Part shown: positions 59,201-64,000 of the stretch, piece by piece | How positions within the stretch are numbered: position 1 is the first letter of the stretch | Layout: each line of letters opens with the position of its first letter | Source: Gordionus sp. m RMFG-2023 | Lineage: Eukaryota > Nematomorpha > Gordioida > Chordodea > Parachordodidae | DNA: 64,000 nucleotides | Direction: 5' to 3' | NCBI RefSeq assembly: GCF_954871325.1 | Contig: NC_088778.1 | Span: 19,329,120 to 19,393,119 of the forward strand | Notes under the pieces: model-generated | What the model was told of the DNA's origin: nothing | Database searches by the model: none | The model's input: the letters and a program-made list of their open reading frames with translations, nothing else | Translations under genes and position numbers: made by a program

Positions 59201-62037
59201 AAACCCTTATTTTTTAGTTATCCCTTAAAATCCCTTGAAGATCCCGGATAGTCATGATCCCTTTAAAAATTAGAATTTTTTCTGATTAGGCGGCCAACGT
59301 CTTTAAAAGAGTTTTTAGGCAAATCATCATATATGTAGTTAAGGTGGAGCAAATGGTATGAATATGTAATTTGAGGAATCAGCGCTGTAGTTGCTGATCT
59401 TAAAATTTTGAGCTCTGTTTAGAGCGTCCTTGTTAAAATTAGAGGGGGAGTTAGTATCCAGACAAGAATCCCATATTAAAAACTTTCCTTGCGACCATGG
59501 GATACGTGTGACCCCATCAGGACGTCTACTATCGGAAAATAAGCCAGAAGGCTCCACTGAGATAGGAAAACCAGCTGACCTAAGTGCAAGAGATATAATT
59601 TGATTGCATTTCAAGTGTCGAGTTTGTCGACTGGGATTACGATTACAATGTAAAGGATGCAGCGCCATATTGTTATCATCAGTATGACATTTGCTGCATT
59701 TATATGGTAATGAAAAGGGAATGTTGAGCCTGATATATAAAGCATAGCCGAGCTCATGGTTGTCCAATTCGAGTTTGAGATTGGTAGATGGAATAACATC
59801 TAAAAATTCATATCCTCGATCTTTGATAAGTTCAATAAATGTGTATCCAGCCAGTGGTGAGAGACTCGAAATAAGGTAATCAACGGAGTTTTTCACAAGT
59901 GGTAAATCCCAATTCTTCTGCTTTACAGAGATCGGAAATAGGGTTGATTTATAAAAACAACCACAAAAATTAAAATTTGTGATTCACGGGAAATTTATGT
60001 TCACGACGGTTCACGCCCGGTAAAAATTTTGGGGAGACTCATCACGCCTAATAATTTAAAATTTATTCACACTCACGCCGTGACCCACCATGACACGATG
60101 GGTCACTCGTAATTTCACTGCCCGCGCCCACCTCTAATAACCACTACATTTGAGGATATATTTTTTTACAGTTTGAACAAACATTTAACCCACTTTTTGT
60201 TTTTACATTAATTTGAAAATATTTTCAAATTTTTGAAATGAAAAATTTGTATTATTTTTATCAAAGATATTTTCTTTTAGGGTGCTTTCTATTTCATTAA
60301 TATCTTAATTGTCTGACTCACTTACATCGATTTGGATATACATTTGCGAAGAAATTTTTAATAATTTACACCAGATATTTATAATACAAATTGAATATAT
60401 AAATTACATTACAAATTGAAAACATAAATTTTAAATAATAATAAATTATAAAAATTATAATTAATTATGATATTATATTTGTTCATAGTTACATCCATTA
60501 TATTTTTAAATCCAAAAAAGGAGCGCGCTAAAAAAATAAATAATTGGAAAAAGTAGCCCGCTATTAGCTATAGCTATCAAAAAAGATAGCGAGCTACTTT
60601 AAAAACTCTGATAATCACATTGAATTCATTTTTTAAAGGGGCGGGAGGAATATAGGGAGTTTTCATTAACTTATTACATTTATAAAAACTTCAATAAGGC
60701 TAAAGGGGGATTTTTCTCTTCTCTCTTTACTTCGCCTATGAATCAGGATTAGAAATAAGTTTCACAAATAAATTTTTATTTGCGAACTCCAAAAAAGCAT
60801 GATAACAAATTGTATAAGAAGATAAGAATAAGGAATTTTAGTTAGCTCAACTATTATATTATTAATATAAGTATCAAACTTATATAAATGATTATTTTTT
60901 CCTTAATTTTATTAATTTTCCAGTTTTCATAATATAGCATTTATATTAGTGGAAGTATTTTTATTTTATATTTACGAAAATGTATTAAGTTTTACACAAC
61001 TTTTTCTATAAAATTTGTTCAAATATTAACATTTTCATGATTTAAATTAAAAAAAATTATGTTTATGCATACTAAAATATAAAGTGGACATATCAAGCCA
61101 TGGTTCACGACTTGATTGGCATCTATAATAATAGAGTAAACTTAAAAACAGCTCCTGGAGTTCCTAAAAATCTTAAAGAAATCGTACTTTCAGCTGAGCA
61201 TGATGGTTTTTATTCTCAAGTAAAATATTTTTAAGTTTTTTTTATTAAAAAATATCAAAGTATAATTTTATTTAGAATACAACCTATGAATTTAATCTTT
61301 ATTCATTATTTTGGCAAAATAGGTAGAATTAGATATTTTTATTTAGTATGATTTCAATGTAATGACATTGTGATCATAATCCCAGTAAGACATAAAAATT
61401 TAACTATTAATTTTTGGTCATGATCACGATTATTTGCTTAAACATCGAAATGTTTCCATCATTTCTCGCGTCGATAGAAACGCTGTCCAGCGGCCAAGGA
61501 GAGAAACAATGCTTGAGGGCTAGTTATCCCAAAATAAGATGATGGAAGCTTTGCTTAGCAAATTACAATTTTCTCTTACATCTTACATTCCTTGAAATCT
61601 TCAGGAAAATTGCATCAATTACAGGCCGCTTAGTAGAATTTTGCAATGGATTGGTTAAAAAGTTTAAATATTGGGTGGGGGGGGGGGTTAAAAATATTTT
61701 TAAAATAACTGGTCGTCGGGTAAATTTAAAATATTTTTTAGGCAAAATTAGCGGAACGGACTTATGTTCATTAAGAATTATTGTTTTCTTTCATAATATC
61801 GTCAATTTATATGTTTAAATAAAATCGGAAAAGTAATTTTTTTAAATCATCCTTTTAAGTTATTTATTTTTCCTTTGGTTTATTTAGTTATTTTTTCTAA
61901 TTTAATTTTTATATCATTTAATACAGAATATGTACCTTAATTTTGGAGAAATTAGTCAAAATATAAAAATTTTGATGGAACACTTTCAAAAAAAATCTCA
62001 ATGCCAGCAAAAAGTTGAATCTATATCAGACATGAAA
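19689..62037 (+). CDS. VPS45: VPS45, SM-family regulator of endosomal SNARE fusion; eight exons, 3' end outside window
   Basis: Sec1/Munc18 protein that binds the endosomal/TGN syntaxin and controls vesicle fusion (known role of the family). Exons: 19689-19781, 19823-20018, 20058-20137, 20176-20244, 45719-45856, 46599-46706, 61085-61219, 61927-62037. All joins are GT-AG, and phase is kept throughout, giving about 310 residues; animal VPS45 has about 550-570, so the C-terminal 45% lies beyond the window. The start is chosen because [11 protein letters not shown] aligns with the family N-terminus MNVVFAVKQYI. Hallmarks follow in order: [60 protein letters not shown], the SM signature [29 protein letters not shown] and [14 protein letters not shown]. 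No stop or frameshift is seen in any exon. Introns 4 and 6 (25.5 and 14.4 kb) are filled with transposons, yet the reading is conserved, so I judge it a working gene. Confidence 0.95.
20345..20640. other. Less A/T-rich block of unknown nature
   Basis: Within intron 4, a block of near-balanced composition includes ggagcccttcacacgtttg, gtgggctggaacagatag and acctacggccctatttat. It looks like part of a mobile element (a LINE end is one possibility), but I cannot assign a family, ends or a reading frame. Confidence 0.35.
20885..21640. repeat. Repeat family with ccatgtcaaatt / acctggtt motifs (two copies, direct)
   Basis: Two related segments, about 20890-21240 and 21397-21560, share the order catgtcaaatt, (ac)attttaaaattattaaaaat, tggaattat, gtaaaaaaaataagaaa and acctggttc. 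An inverted relative lies at about 44450-44760. It is probably a remnant of a larger transposon's non-coding part; no coding region, inverted repeat or duplication was found to classify it. Confidence 0.6.
21842..21993 (-). repeat. 3' LTR of the young Gypsy element
   Basis: 152 bp, TG...CA bounded, one difference from the 5' LTR at 25925-26076. Adjacent to the polypurine-like tract on the minus strand. Confidence 0.95.
25925..26076 (-). repeat. 5' LTR of the young Gypsy element
   Basis: 152 bp; next to the primer-binding-like site and the gag start. The LTR is unusually short, so it probably holds only a minimal promoter. Confidence 0.95.
26479..26670. repeat. Two-copy tandem repeat of about 95 bp
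   Basis: Two diverged direct copies (about 26479-26574 and 26575-26668), each running from caaaaatatttag through gaaaatttaaagc to gaagcagcatcacaat. No coding or element ends are associated. Confidence 0.75.
28560..30660 (-). mobile_element. hAT DNA transposon inserted in the old Gypsy RNase H region
   Basis: Inverted ends begin cagagttgttaaa on the left and, inverted, cagagttgttaaagtatc on the right. A perfect 8-bp duplication GTAAAATG flanks the element (28552-28559 and 30661-30668). Repeated ctagatacagata motifs lie subterminally on both sides. The Gypsy RNase H region reads up to the duplication on one side and continues on the other, so this is the younger element. A decayed transposase lies inside on the minus strand. 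A 33-bp tandem duplication of the right end, with its target site, follows (30636-30701). Confidence 0.93.
28902..30290 (-). pseudogene. hAT transposase pseudogene (BED finger, N-terminal and dimerisation blocks)
   Basis: On the minus strand, a BED-type finger reads near 30200-30030, with KCLPCLPK supplying the cysteines and NIIKHLRV the histidine. It is followed at about 29890-29795 by [20 protein letters not shown] then PFSIVENP, the usual block after the finger. After about 600 bp of decayed sequence comes the C-terminal dimerisation segment (29100-28905; [20 protein letters not shown] and [11 protein letters not shown]). The catalytic middle is full of stops. The family resembles Hermes/Ac-type animal hAT. 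It is inactive. Confidence 0.88.
30636..30701. repeat. 33-bp tandem duplication of the hAT right end plus target site
   Basis: The unit from gtatctagatactttaaca to gtaaaatg occurs twice in direct succession (30636-30668, 30669-30701). Each copy contains the last 25 bp of the hAT and its 8-bp duplicated target site. Confidence 0.95.
33295..33410. repeat. 13-bp tandem array near the left foldback end
   Basis: About eight direct copies of agtcggctcactt / agtcggctcgctt. The inverted counterpart is at 38150-38290. Confidence 0.9.
34120..35645. repeat. Tandem array of about 119-bp units, left foldback arm
   Basis: About 11-12 units, each running gaagatgtaccctagataag, gacaattgtcataatcg, tttgacgtaaatgggc and aagcattgctaacatg. 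The inner units are nearly identical, while the outermost and innermost are diverged, as expected of an array homogenised by unequal exchange. Confidence 0.93.
35940..37295. repeat. Tandem array of about 119-bp units, right foldback arm (inverted)
   Basis: About 11 units, the reverse complement of the left-arm array with the same diverged edge units. A few right-arm units carry private variants such as ctatggtacatctccacta. Confidence 0.93.
38150..38290. repeat. 13-bp tandem array near the right foldback end
   Basis: About ten copies of gagccgactaagc / gagccgactaagt, the inverted counterpart of 33295-33410; copy number and variant order differ from the left side. Confidence 0.9.
38411..39956 (+). 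mobile_element. hAT deletion derivative (1,546 bp) with 8-bp target duplication
   Basis: Ends are taaaggtctgcattgg on the left and, inverted on the right, tagaggtctgcattggg. The flanking duplication is ATTTCATC (38403-38410 and 39957-39964). Subterminal clusters of gggcgggcgggt lie on both sides. Inside is a shortened transposase gene whose catalytic core is missing. It sits only 15 bp to the right of the foldback's last base and also lies in the Gypsy gag region. Confidence 0.95.
38958..39606 (+). pseudogene. hAT transposase with internal deletion and a probable 39-bp intron
   Basis: The N-terminus ([12 protein letters not shown]) carries a BED-type finger: [17 protein letters not shown] with two cysteines, FFLRHQC with histidine and cysteine. 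A block typical of Hermes-like transposases follows, EYCARDIR then [10 protein letters not shown], separated by a GT-AG stretch of 39 bp (39317-39355). That stretch contains no stop and keeps frame, so it can be read through or spliced, and family wording favours splicing. After [12 protein letters not shown] and TTVSRNV the gene jumps, out of frame, to the C-terminal dimerisation block ([29 protein letters not shown]). The whole RNase H-like catalytic core of about 350 residues is gone. It cannot transpose itself, but could encode a DNA-binding truncated protein. Confidence 0.9.
40174..40762. other. AT-rich intronic stretch, no gene seen
   Basis: Low-complexity A/T-rich sequence with repeated tactacgtta and ttactaattta motifs; no element boundaries recognised beyond the hAT that follows. 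Confidence 0.5.
40771..42485 (-). mobile_element. hAT element (1,715 bp) with GCCCGG subterminal clusters and 8-bp duplication
   Basis: Perfect inverted ends CAGAGACCTGCAG, flanked by ATTTATAT on both sides (40763-40770 and 42486-42493). ggcccgg clusters lie just inside each end (about 40797-40925 and 42420-42478). A transposase remnant lies on the minus strand. A direct duplication of about 100 bp (about 42085-42275) also lies inside. The exact ends and perfect duplication point to a recent insertion of an already shortened copy. Confidence 0.95.
41552..41945 (-). pseudogene. hAT transposase C-terminal remnant
   Basis: Minus-strand reading in two overlapping frames. An acidic linker ([18 protein letters not shown]) begins at 41945. 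The dimerisation domain follows ([19 protein letters not shown], then [20 protein letters not shown] and [11 protein letters not shown]), stopping at 41552. A frame change near 41760 separates them. The N-terminal zinc finger and catalytic core are absent. It resembles the C-terminus of the hAT at 38411-39956 ([17 protein letters not shown] against [17 protein letters not shown]), so the two belong to related families. Confidence 0.88.
42515..42605. repeat. Small palindrome related to a hAT end
   Basis: cagagttgtataaaaagtat followed by inverted gtatctatat/atagatac motifs ending ctttttatacattttga. It resembles the ends of the hAT at 28560-30660 (cagagttgttaaa, tctagatac) and may be a very short or truncated relative. 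Confidence 0.45.
42703..43096. repeat. MITE (about 394 bp) with about 45-bp inverted ends
   Basis: The left end tatatatgtcgtattgggat, then atggaatcc...attcagaatctct, is matched by the inverted right end tatatatgtcgaattgagat, then atgaatcc...attcagaatctct. No coding. The family is represented by one end at 225-310. The target duplication is unclear; the ends sit in TA-repeat sequence, so a TA duplication (Tc1/mariner-type) is possible but unproven. Confidence 0.85.
43097..43706. other. AT-rich intronic stretch, no gene seen
   Basis: No supported coding region. The open + frame around 43436-43636 is composed of A/T-biased codons and shows no domain. Confidence 0.5.
43715..43938. repeat. 224-bp hAT-type MITE sharing ends with the foldback element
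   Basis: Both ends read tagtgttgttaaacggc or its near match (right, inverted: tagtgttgttaaacggcacg), then cggctcgattt...ttaaaaacggc in inverted order. It is flanked by AACCAGAT (43707-43714) and AACCAGAC (43939-43946), an 8-bp duplication with one mismatch. Its ends match those of the 33213-38387 foldback, so both probably used the same transposase. Confidence 0.92.
44290..44760. repeat. Inverted relative of the repeat family at 20885-21640
   Basis: Reads, in reverse complement, the same succession: acctggttcc, taaaaattattaaaa and gacatggaatgacc. It also includes ccaactccccttat and aagcaatatag, which match the 21170-21210 segment inverted. Family unknown. Confidence 0.6.
44761..45718. other. 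Intronic stretch before VPS45 exon 5, no gene seen
   Basis: Mostly A/T-rich. A more balanced block at 44765-44935 (aatcggccgtcgcattgaat) has an open reading, but I recognise no family. Confidence 0.5.
45719..45856 (+). CDS. VPS45: VPS45 exon 5
   Basis: 138 bp, 46 codons, residues 147-192: [20 protein letters not shown], then [11 protein letters not shown] and TLKLAENVQ. This is the SM-family segment (N)WDP...R...G..(A/S)...SLK..P.IRYQ. Acceptor TCAAG, donor GTAATT. No stop or gap relative to the family. Confidence 0.95.
46599..46706 (+). CDS. VPS45: VPS45 exon 6, SM-protein signature
   Basis: 108 bp, 36 codons, residues 193-228: [18 protein letters not shown], followed by [18 protein letters not shown]. 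The last block is the highly conserved SM hallmark (LILDRxxDxxTPLL) at the start of domain 3. Acceptor TATAG, donor GTATAA. It lies within a local island free of transposons, 742 bp after exon 5. Confidence 0.96.
46990..48270 (-). pseudogene. piggyBac transposase pseudogene
   Basis: Minus-strand remains in piggyBac order. An acidic N-terminus lies near 48260-48170 ([11 protein letters not shown]). Catalytic-domain parts at about 47760-47640 read [20 protein letters not shown], the conserved FDNFFTS block. A long block follows at 47611-47370 ([30 protein letters not shown], the family's YN.HMGGVDL.DQ block), then about 47340-47220 ([18 protein letters not shown]). The C-terminal cysteine-rich finger lies at about 47108-47000 ([20 protein letters not shown] and [12 protein letters not shown]). 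Stops and frame changes separate the blocks, and no TTAA-flanked terminal repeats were identified. It lies in VPS45 intron 6, on the opposite strand. Confidence 0.92.
48679..49061. repeat. MITE (about 380 bp) with ggtgcatatatgcacc ends
   Basis: Left end ggttaacggtgcatatatgc; right end inverted ggttagcggtgcatatatac. Both ends sit next to a tactg motif. The A/T-rich interior lacks coding. The target duplication is not resolved (possibly TA). The ends are themselves palindromic. Confidence 0.8.
49240..49860 (-). pseudogene. hAT transposase fragment, copy A
   Basis: About 80% similar by eye to copy B (54986-55620), from tcttatgtgcgatcaa through cctcacacct, atgaattaggaaagttata and caccttcagaaggttg to the TRWNS-type block. 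On the minus strand 49850-49720 reads [20 protein letters not shown], the conserved hAT motif downstream of the catalytic core. Similarity to copy B stops near 49855, where a Harbinger-like end begins. Stops and frame changes throughout. Confidence 0.8.
49861..50260 (+). pseudogene. PIF/Harbinger transposase fragment (HARBI1-like)
   Basis: At 50070-50250 the + strand reads [20 protein letters not shown], then, after frame changes, [16 protein letters not shown]. These are the two aspartate-bearing blocks of the Harbinger DDE nuclease (GAIDG.HI...; D.GA.GS.SDGG). The upstream segment 49861-49960 contains gggtgcattcacagtagaga and repeated acgaca motifs and may be its left terminal region, inserted into hAT copy A. 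No right end was found. Dead fragment. Confidence 0.85.
50782..51199 (-). repeat. 3' LTR of the gag-protease element
   Basis: Matches 54501-54855 except for an extra direct copy of an A/T-rich unit of roughly 70 bp (about 50988-51130), a small indel and a few substitutions. Confidence 0.92.
54501..54855 (-). repeat. 5' LTR of the gag-protease element
   Basis: 355 bp; ends acgaca on the + strand; inner side next to a tRNA-primer-like site. Nearly identical to the other LTR. Confidence 0.92.
54986..56110 (-). pseudogene. hAT transposase pseudogene, copy B
   Basis: Extends further upstream than copy A. On the minus strand about 56042-55670 reads [18 protein letters not shown], then [20 protein letters not shown] and [17 protein letters not shown]. 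This is the catalytic second-aspartate block (TDNG.N...AF) and the CxxH block of hAT enzymes. The remainder (55620-54986) is homologous to copy A. Fragmented by stops; no terminal repeats found. The left (3') side begins just beyond the LTR element at 54855, and the N-terminus is lost before the foldback element at 56315. Confidence 0.87.
56674..58080. repeat. Tandem array of about 120-bp units with G-rich spacers
   Basis: About twelve direct units within the left arm of the second foldback. The runs of G (6-13) vary most between units. Larger blocks of several units are themselves repeated (for example the order from 56930 recurs from 57560), showing segmental duplication within the array. 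Confidence 0.93.
58112..58400. repeat. Inverted repeat at the centre of the second foldback
   Basis: Arms of about 70 bp: agctcgttactaaataaatt...aaaatcat on the left, atgattttagaattaattat...aacgagct on the right. Possibly an independent MITE; a related gtagctcgctatc motif occurs at 60545-60615. Confidence 0.75.
59339..59896 (-). CDS. LINE-like C-terminal fragment: zinc motif plus PD-D endonuclease-like block
   Basis: An uninterrupted 185-codon frame resembling the C-terminal part of a retroelement family common in aquatic animals. It reads from [10 protein letters not shown] through a CxxC...H...C motif ([19 protein letters not shown]), a basic [12 protein letters not shown] segment, then [20 protein letters not shown] and [11 protein letters not shown], ending IFIPFAPP. 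The PDG...WD pattern and the preceding CCHC agree with a restriction-endonuclease-like nuclease of site-specific LINEs; I infer this from pattern, not alignment. No reverse transcriptase precedes it (the foldback lies on the other side, downstream), so it is an isolated fragment despite its open frame. It lies in VPS45 intron 6. Confidence 0.6.
   Translation of the reverse strand: MKNSVDYLISSLSPLAGYTFIELIKDRGYEFLDVIPSTNLKLELDNHELGYALYIRLNIPFSLPYKCSKCHTDDNNMALHPLHCNRNPSRQTRHLKCNQIISLALRSAGFPISVEPSGLFSDSRRPDGVTRIPWSQGKFLIWDSCLDTNSPSNFNKDALNRAQNFKISNYSADSSNYIFIPFAPP
59990..60142. repeat. End of a hAT-type repeat with cacgcc motifs
   Basis: A cluster of ttcacg/cacgcc/gacgg motifs ends at cgcccacctcta, the inverted form of a tagaggtgggcg terminus resembling the tagaggtctgca ends of other hAT elements here. 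Only one end is identifiable, so the element is truncated or short. Confidence 0.5.
60143..61084. other. Intronic stretch before VPS45 exon 7
   Basis: A/T-rich. A hairpin at 60552-60603 (gtagcccgctattagct against gatagcgagctac) next to ctctg may be a hAT end. No gene seen. Confidence 0.5.
61085..61219 (+). CDS. VPS45: VPS45 exon 7
   Basis: 135 bp, 45 codons, residues 229-273: [20 protein letters not shown], then [18 protein letters not shown] and GFYSQ. Matches the SM family segment [16 protein letters not shown]...L...E.VLS...D.F. Acceptor AAAG, donor GTAAAA. Confidence 0.96.
61220..61926 (+). other. VPS45: VPS45 intron 7 (707 bp)
   Basis: Contains a small less A/T-rich block (61455-61540, ttctcgcgtcgatagaaacg) of unknown nature, and at 61620-61745 a fragment with ggcc, poly-G and gtcgggtaaattt motifs. 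The fragment recalls the subterminal part of the hAT at 38411-39956. No gene. Confidence 0.7.
61927..62037 (+). CDS. VPS45: VPS45 exon 8
   Basis: 111 bp, 37 codons, residues 274-310: [20 protein letters not shown], then [13 protein letters not shown]. Matches the family's NMYLNF.EIG.NIK.LME.FQKK block. Acceptor ATACAG, donor GTATGT. The next exon (family AFVENYPQFKK) is not found before 64000. Confidence 0.95.
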
Positions 62038-62089
62038 GTATGTTTATATATTAATGTTTTTTTCTCTCACCTTGATAATATTAAAGTGC

Positions 62090-62905
62090 AGGCCTAGTTC
62101 AAAGTCAGGCCCAGTTATACGGGCCGAGCCTGAACATTGATTTTTTCAACAAGCTAGCCCGGGCCTTTCTTTCTATAAAAACGGATTGTGCCTAATATGT
62201 TGAAACTTGATAATTATTATATATAATTAAATATAATATATTCTTGAATTGTATCATAAGAATGATATATCACATACATTCATTTCTCGTATTTTCATTT
62301 CAAAGCCATTTATATCTCATTAGAAATTACCTAACTAGTTTATAAAGGGAAATTGAAATTTTTTTATATTATTCGCTAATTATAATAATTTTAATTTTTA
62401 GTCAAATCACTCAATTTTAATTAGTTCTTATATACTCTACCATACAACTATACTAAGTAAATAAAATAGTTATTAATTTTTGAAACTAATTTATAATTTT
62501 TAAGATATAATAAAACCAAATCCAACTAATATGTAGGTAATTTTTTATATATAGATTATTAAATTTTTTAAAATATTAGAAAATAACTTACCATATAACC
62601 AATTACATAATTTAAATTTAGCTTATATTCTTTTACTCTACTAGATGAATAAAATCTTCTCCGTTTTATGGCGATTTCCAGGTTTACCCGGGTAGGCCAG
62701 TTTTCCGGCTGATTTTTCTTTTCCATTTTTGACGGTCCTGAGCATCAATATTTGTAAGATTTATGCTTCTCATACCCGCCGCTATCACATTTTTCCAAGT
62801 CATCTTGGGCCAGATTAAATATTAAAATTTTTATTTTTAGTCAATCAAACAAAATAAATTTTTTTTAAAAAAAATACCCGGACTAGGCCTATTTTTTTTA
62901 CGGCT
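62090..62905. repeat. Possible hAT-type repeat in intron 8
   Basis: Left part gtgcaggcctagttcaaagt with ggcccag/gggccgag motifs; right part cccggactaggcctattttt followed by ggctgtgcat, imperfectly inverted to the left. Style and motifs resemble the GCCCGG MITEs, but no clear 8-bp duplication was found. The interior holds no recognised gene. Confidence 0.4.
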
Positions 62906-63514
62906 GTGCATTTGATATACCTCTTTTTTTTTAAATCAAAAAAATCGATTTTTTAAAATTTAAATCGCGATTTAAACCAAATAAAAATCAAATTTTAATT
63001 GAAGAAATAAATATGGGCTAATAAGATTGTAAAATATCTTTTTTAAAAAATTAAAGAACTAATGCTCAAGGGAACAAGTCAGGAAATTGGAATAATTAAA
63101 TAATGATATGTTATAATTTGAAATTTTTTTCAAAGAGCCGATGATATTTAATATAGTTATTTTTAAAAAGTTTAACCATCAATTGTTTGTTAAAATAAAT
63201 TTATTGTAGAATATTCTGATTCAAATACAAATGCCAAATGAAATTAAATTTTTTCAAACTAAAATTACCTATTGCTATTTATTAACCTGTAAGAATTAGC
63301 CCAATTTAAAACCCCAAATGGTTTTCACCACCTTGCATGTTAATAAAAAAATAGGTAGTAATCAACTTTCATCCTTTACTAAAAAGCTCTAACTTCTGCA
63401 CACATCCTACTTTTAAACCCAAAATATCGTTCAAATCTAACAACCAAGGAATTGAAAACGGCAATGGAAGGGGGAGGATGACTTCTGTGTCCAACCACTG
63501 ACATTTTATCTATC
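62906..63514. other. Intronic stretch, no gene seen
   Basis: A/T-rich with aaatcg/cgattt palindromic motifs near 62940-62990. No VPS45 exon 9 found. Confidence 0.5.
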
Positions 63515-63832
63515 TTGATAAAGCTTCAAGCAAGATCTGAGCTATTTTCTAAAATAATGTTTTCAGATAATATAGTAAATAAAGTAGACCCAATTGAATG
63601 GTGGGTGGCCCAAGGAAATTTGATGAAGGATGTAAATATTCTAAAAATAATAAAACAACTAACTGCATCTTCATTATCCGGTTCAGTTGAGAGTATATCA
63701 TCTTTTCCAGTTGTTCACTCGAAGCTTAGAAATCCGTTAGGAACAGAAAAGGCCGGAAGTCATTTTTTTTTATTTAAGCAATTAAATTCTAATAACAATG
63801 TCGACGATATAGATATTGCTTGTGTTTTTTAA
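63515..63832 (+). pseudogene. hAT transposase C-terminal fragment
   Basis: Open frame with the hAT dimerisation-domain wording: DPIEWWVAQGNLMKDVNILK, QLTASSLSGSVESI, FPVVHSKLRNPLGTEKAGS and FLFKQLNS. The EWW...S.S.S.ER..S...VHSKLRNRLG...A pattern is typical of one animal hAT lineage. A conserved ER(I/V)FS appears altered to ESISS. No N-terminal or catalytic part is seen upstream, so it is a fragment in VPS45 intron 8. Confidence 0.85.
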
Positions 63833-64000
63833 TATATGTTTTTTCTTAATTTTACAAACTAATTGATTATTTTTTTTATTATAAAGAAATAAAAAAAATT
63901 TTAAAAGTATAGATTTTTAATATTAGTTTCGTTTTATTAGAATATTATAATTTTTCACTATTGCAATTTGGATCAGCAGTTATTTTTCTACTGTTCAAAA
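63833..64000. other. AT-rich window end, no gene seen
   Basis: Short A/T-rich stretch at the window edge, presumably still inside VPS45 intron 8. Confidence 0.5.

Larger units (their letters stand above)
56315..59275. mobile_element. Second foldback element (about 2.96 kb), asymmetric satellite arms
   Basis: The outer inverted arms (about 56315-56690 and 58910-59275) match in order: taatttttaaagggatca, gggatctt, cgtgataaagaggaat, aaaacgcgttt-type stretch, gatatgtctaatatagggta, gacctagacccgccca. Inside the left arm lies an array of about twelve roughly 120-bp units (gatatgggtatcaaataaaa, gaaagtcttcattcttgg, tatgacttggtctgg, G-rich spacer). The right arm keeps only about three inverted units (58590-58930). 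The centre (about 58110-58400) contains another inverted pair (agctcgttac...). No coding; open minus frames in the array are by-products. A target duplication could not be fixed. Confidence 0.9.
46707..61084 (+). other. VPS45: VPS45 intron 6, about 14.4 kb, transposon-filled
   Basis: Donor GTATAA after LLHQ; acceptor AAAG before WTYQAM. The junction reproduces the family segment TPLL(N/H)QWTYQAM exactly. It contains a piggyBac remnant, a MITE, two hAT fragments, a Harbinger fragment, a gag-protease LTR element, a foldback element and a LINE-like fragment. Confidence 0.92.

Overview
This is AT-rich DNA (roughly three-quarters A+T by eye) from a eukaryote, most likely an animal. Three things point to an animal: a spliced host gene resembling metazoan VPS45, a FLYWCH-type MULE transposase, and a mix of hAT, piggyBac, PIF/Harbinger, MULE, LINE-like and Gypsy/LTR elements. 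A fast-evolving parasitic animal such as a myxozoan would fit the base composition and transposon mix, but that is only a guess. There is one 10-base N gap, at 18986-18995.

The one host gene I can defend is VPS45, a Sec1/Munc18 (SM) family protein of endosomal membrane fusion, on the + strand. Eight exons lie in order and in phase: 19689-19781, 19823-20018, 20058-20137, 20176-20244, 45719-45856, 46599-46706, 61085-61219 and 61927-62037. Together they encode about 310 residues from the start codon, and the gene runs off the right end. Introns 1-3 are only 41, 39 and 38 bp. Intron 4 is about 25.5 kb and intron 6 about 14.4 kb, and both are packed with mobile elements. More than 44 kb of the window (from 19689 on) is therefore one gene.

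Left of VPS45 (1-18985) lie a broken Gypsy element (about 1438-4810), a ZMYM1-like hAT pseudogene (5260-6490), a 403-bp GCCCGG-rich MITE (6717-7119), and a large structure bounded by inverted arrays of TTCGCGAT-type repeats (7955-8560 and 18430-18985). That structure holds a spliced MULE transposase gene (15370-16963) and two inserted hAT elements (10973-13955 and 17464-18092).

Intron 4 contains, in order: a nearly whole young Gypsy element (21842-26076) inside a hAT-type MITE (21781-26441); an older Gypsy element (about 26879-40173) interrupted by three DNA elements, namely a hAT (28560-30660), a 5.2-kb foldback element (33213-38387) and another hAT (38411-39956); then a further hAT (40771-42485) and several MITEs. 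Intron 6 contains a piggyBac remnant, a MITE, two related hAT fragments, a Harbinger fragment, a gag/protease-only LTR element (50782-54855), a second foldback element (about 56315-59275) and a LINE-like endonuclease fragment (59339-59896).

Many hAT-type elements here have clear 8-bp target-site duplications, which fixes their ends exactly and lets the order of insertion be read. The most striking features are the pair of foldback elements with about 119-bp satellite arms, the transposon-inflated VPS45 introns beside micro-introns, and the MULE candidate whose terminal repeats are arrays of short TTCGCG-type units.
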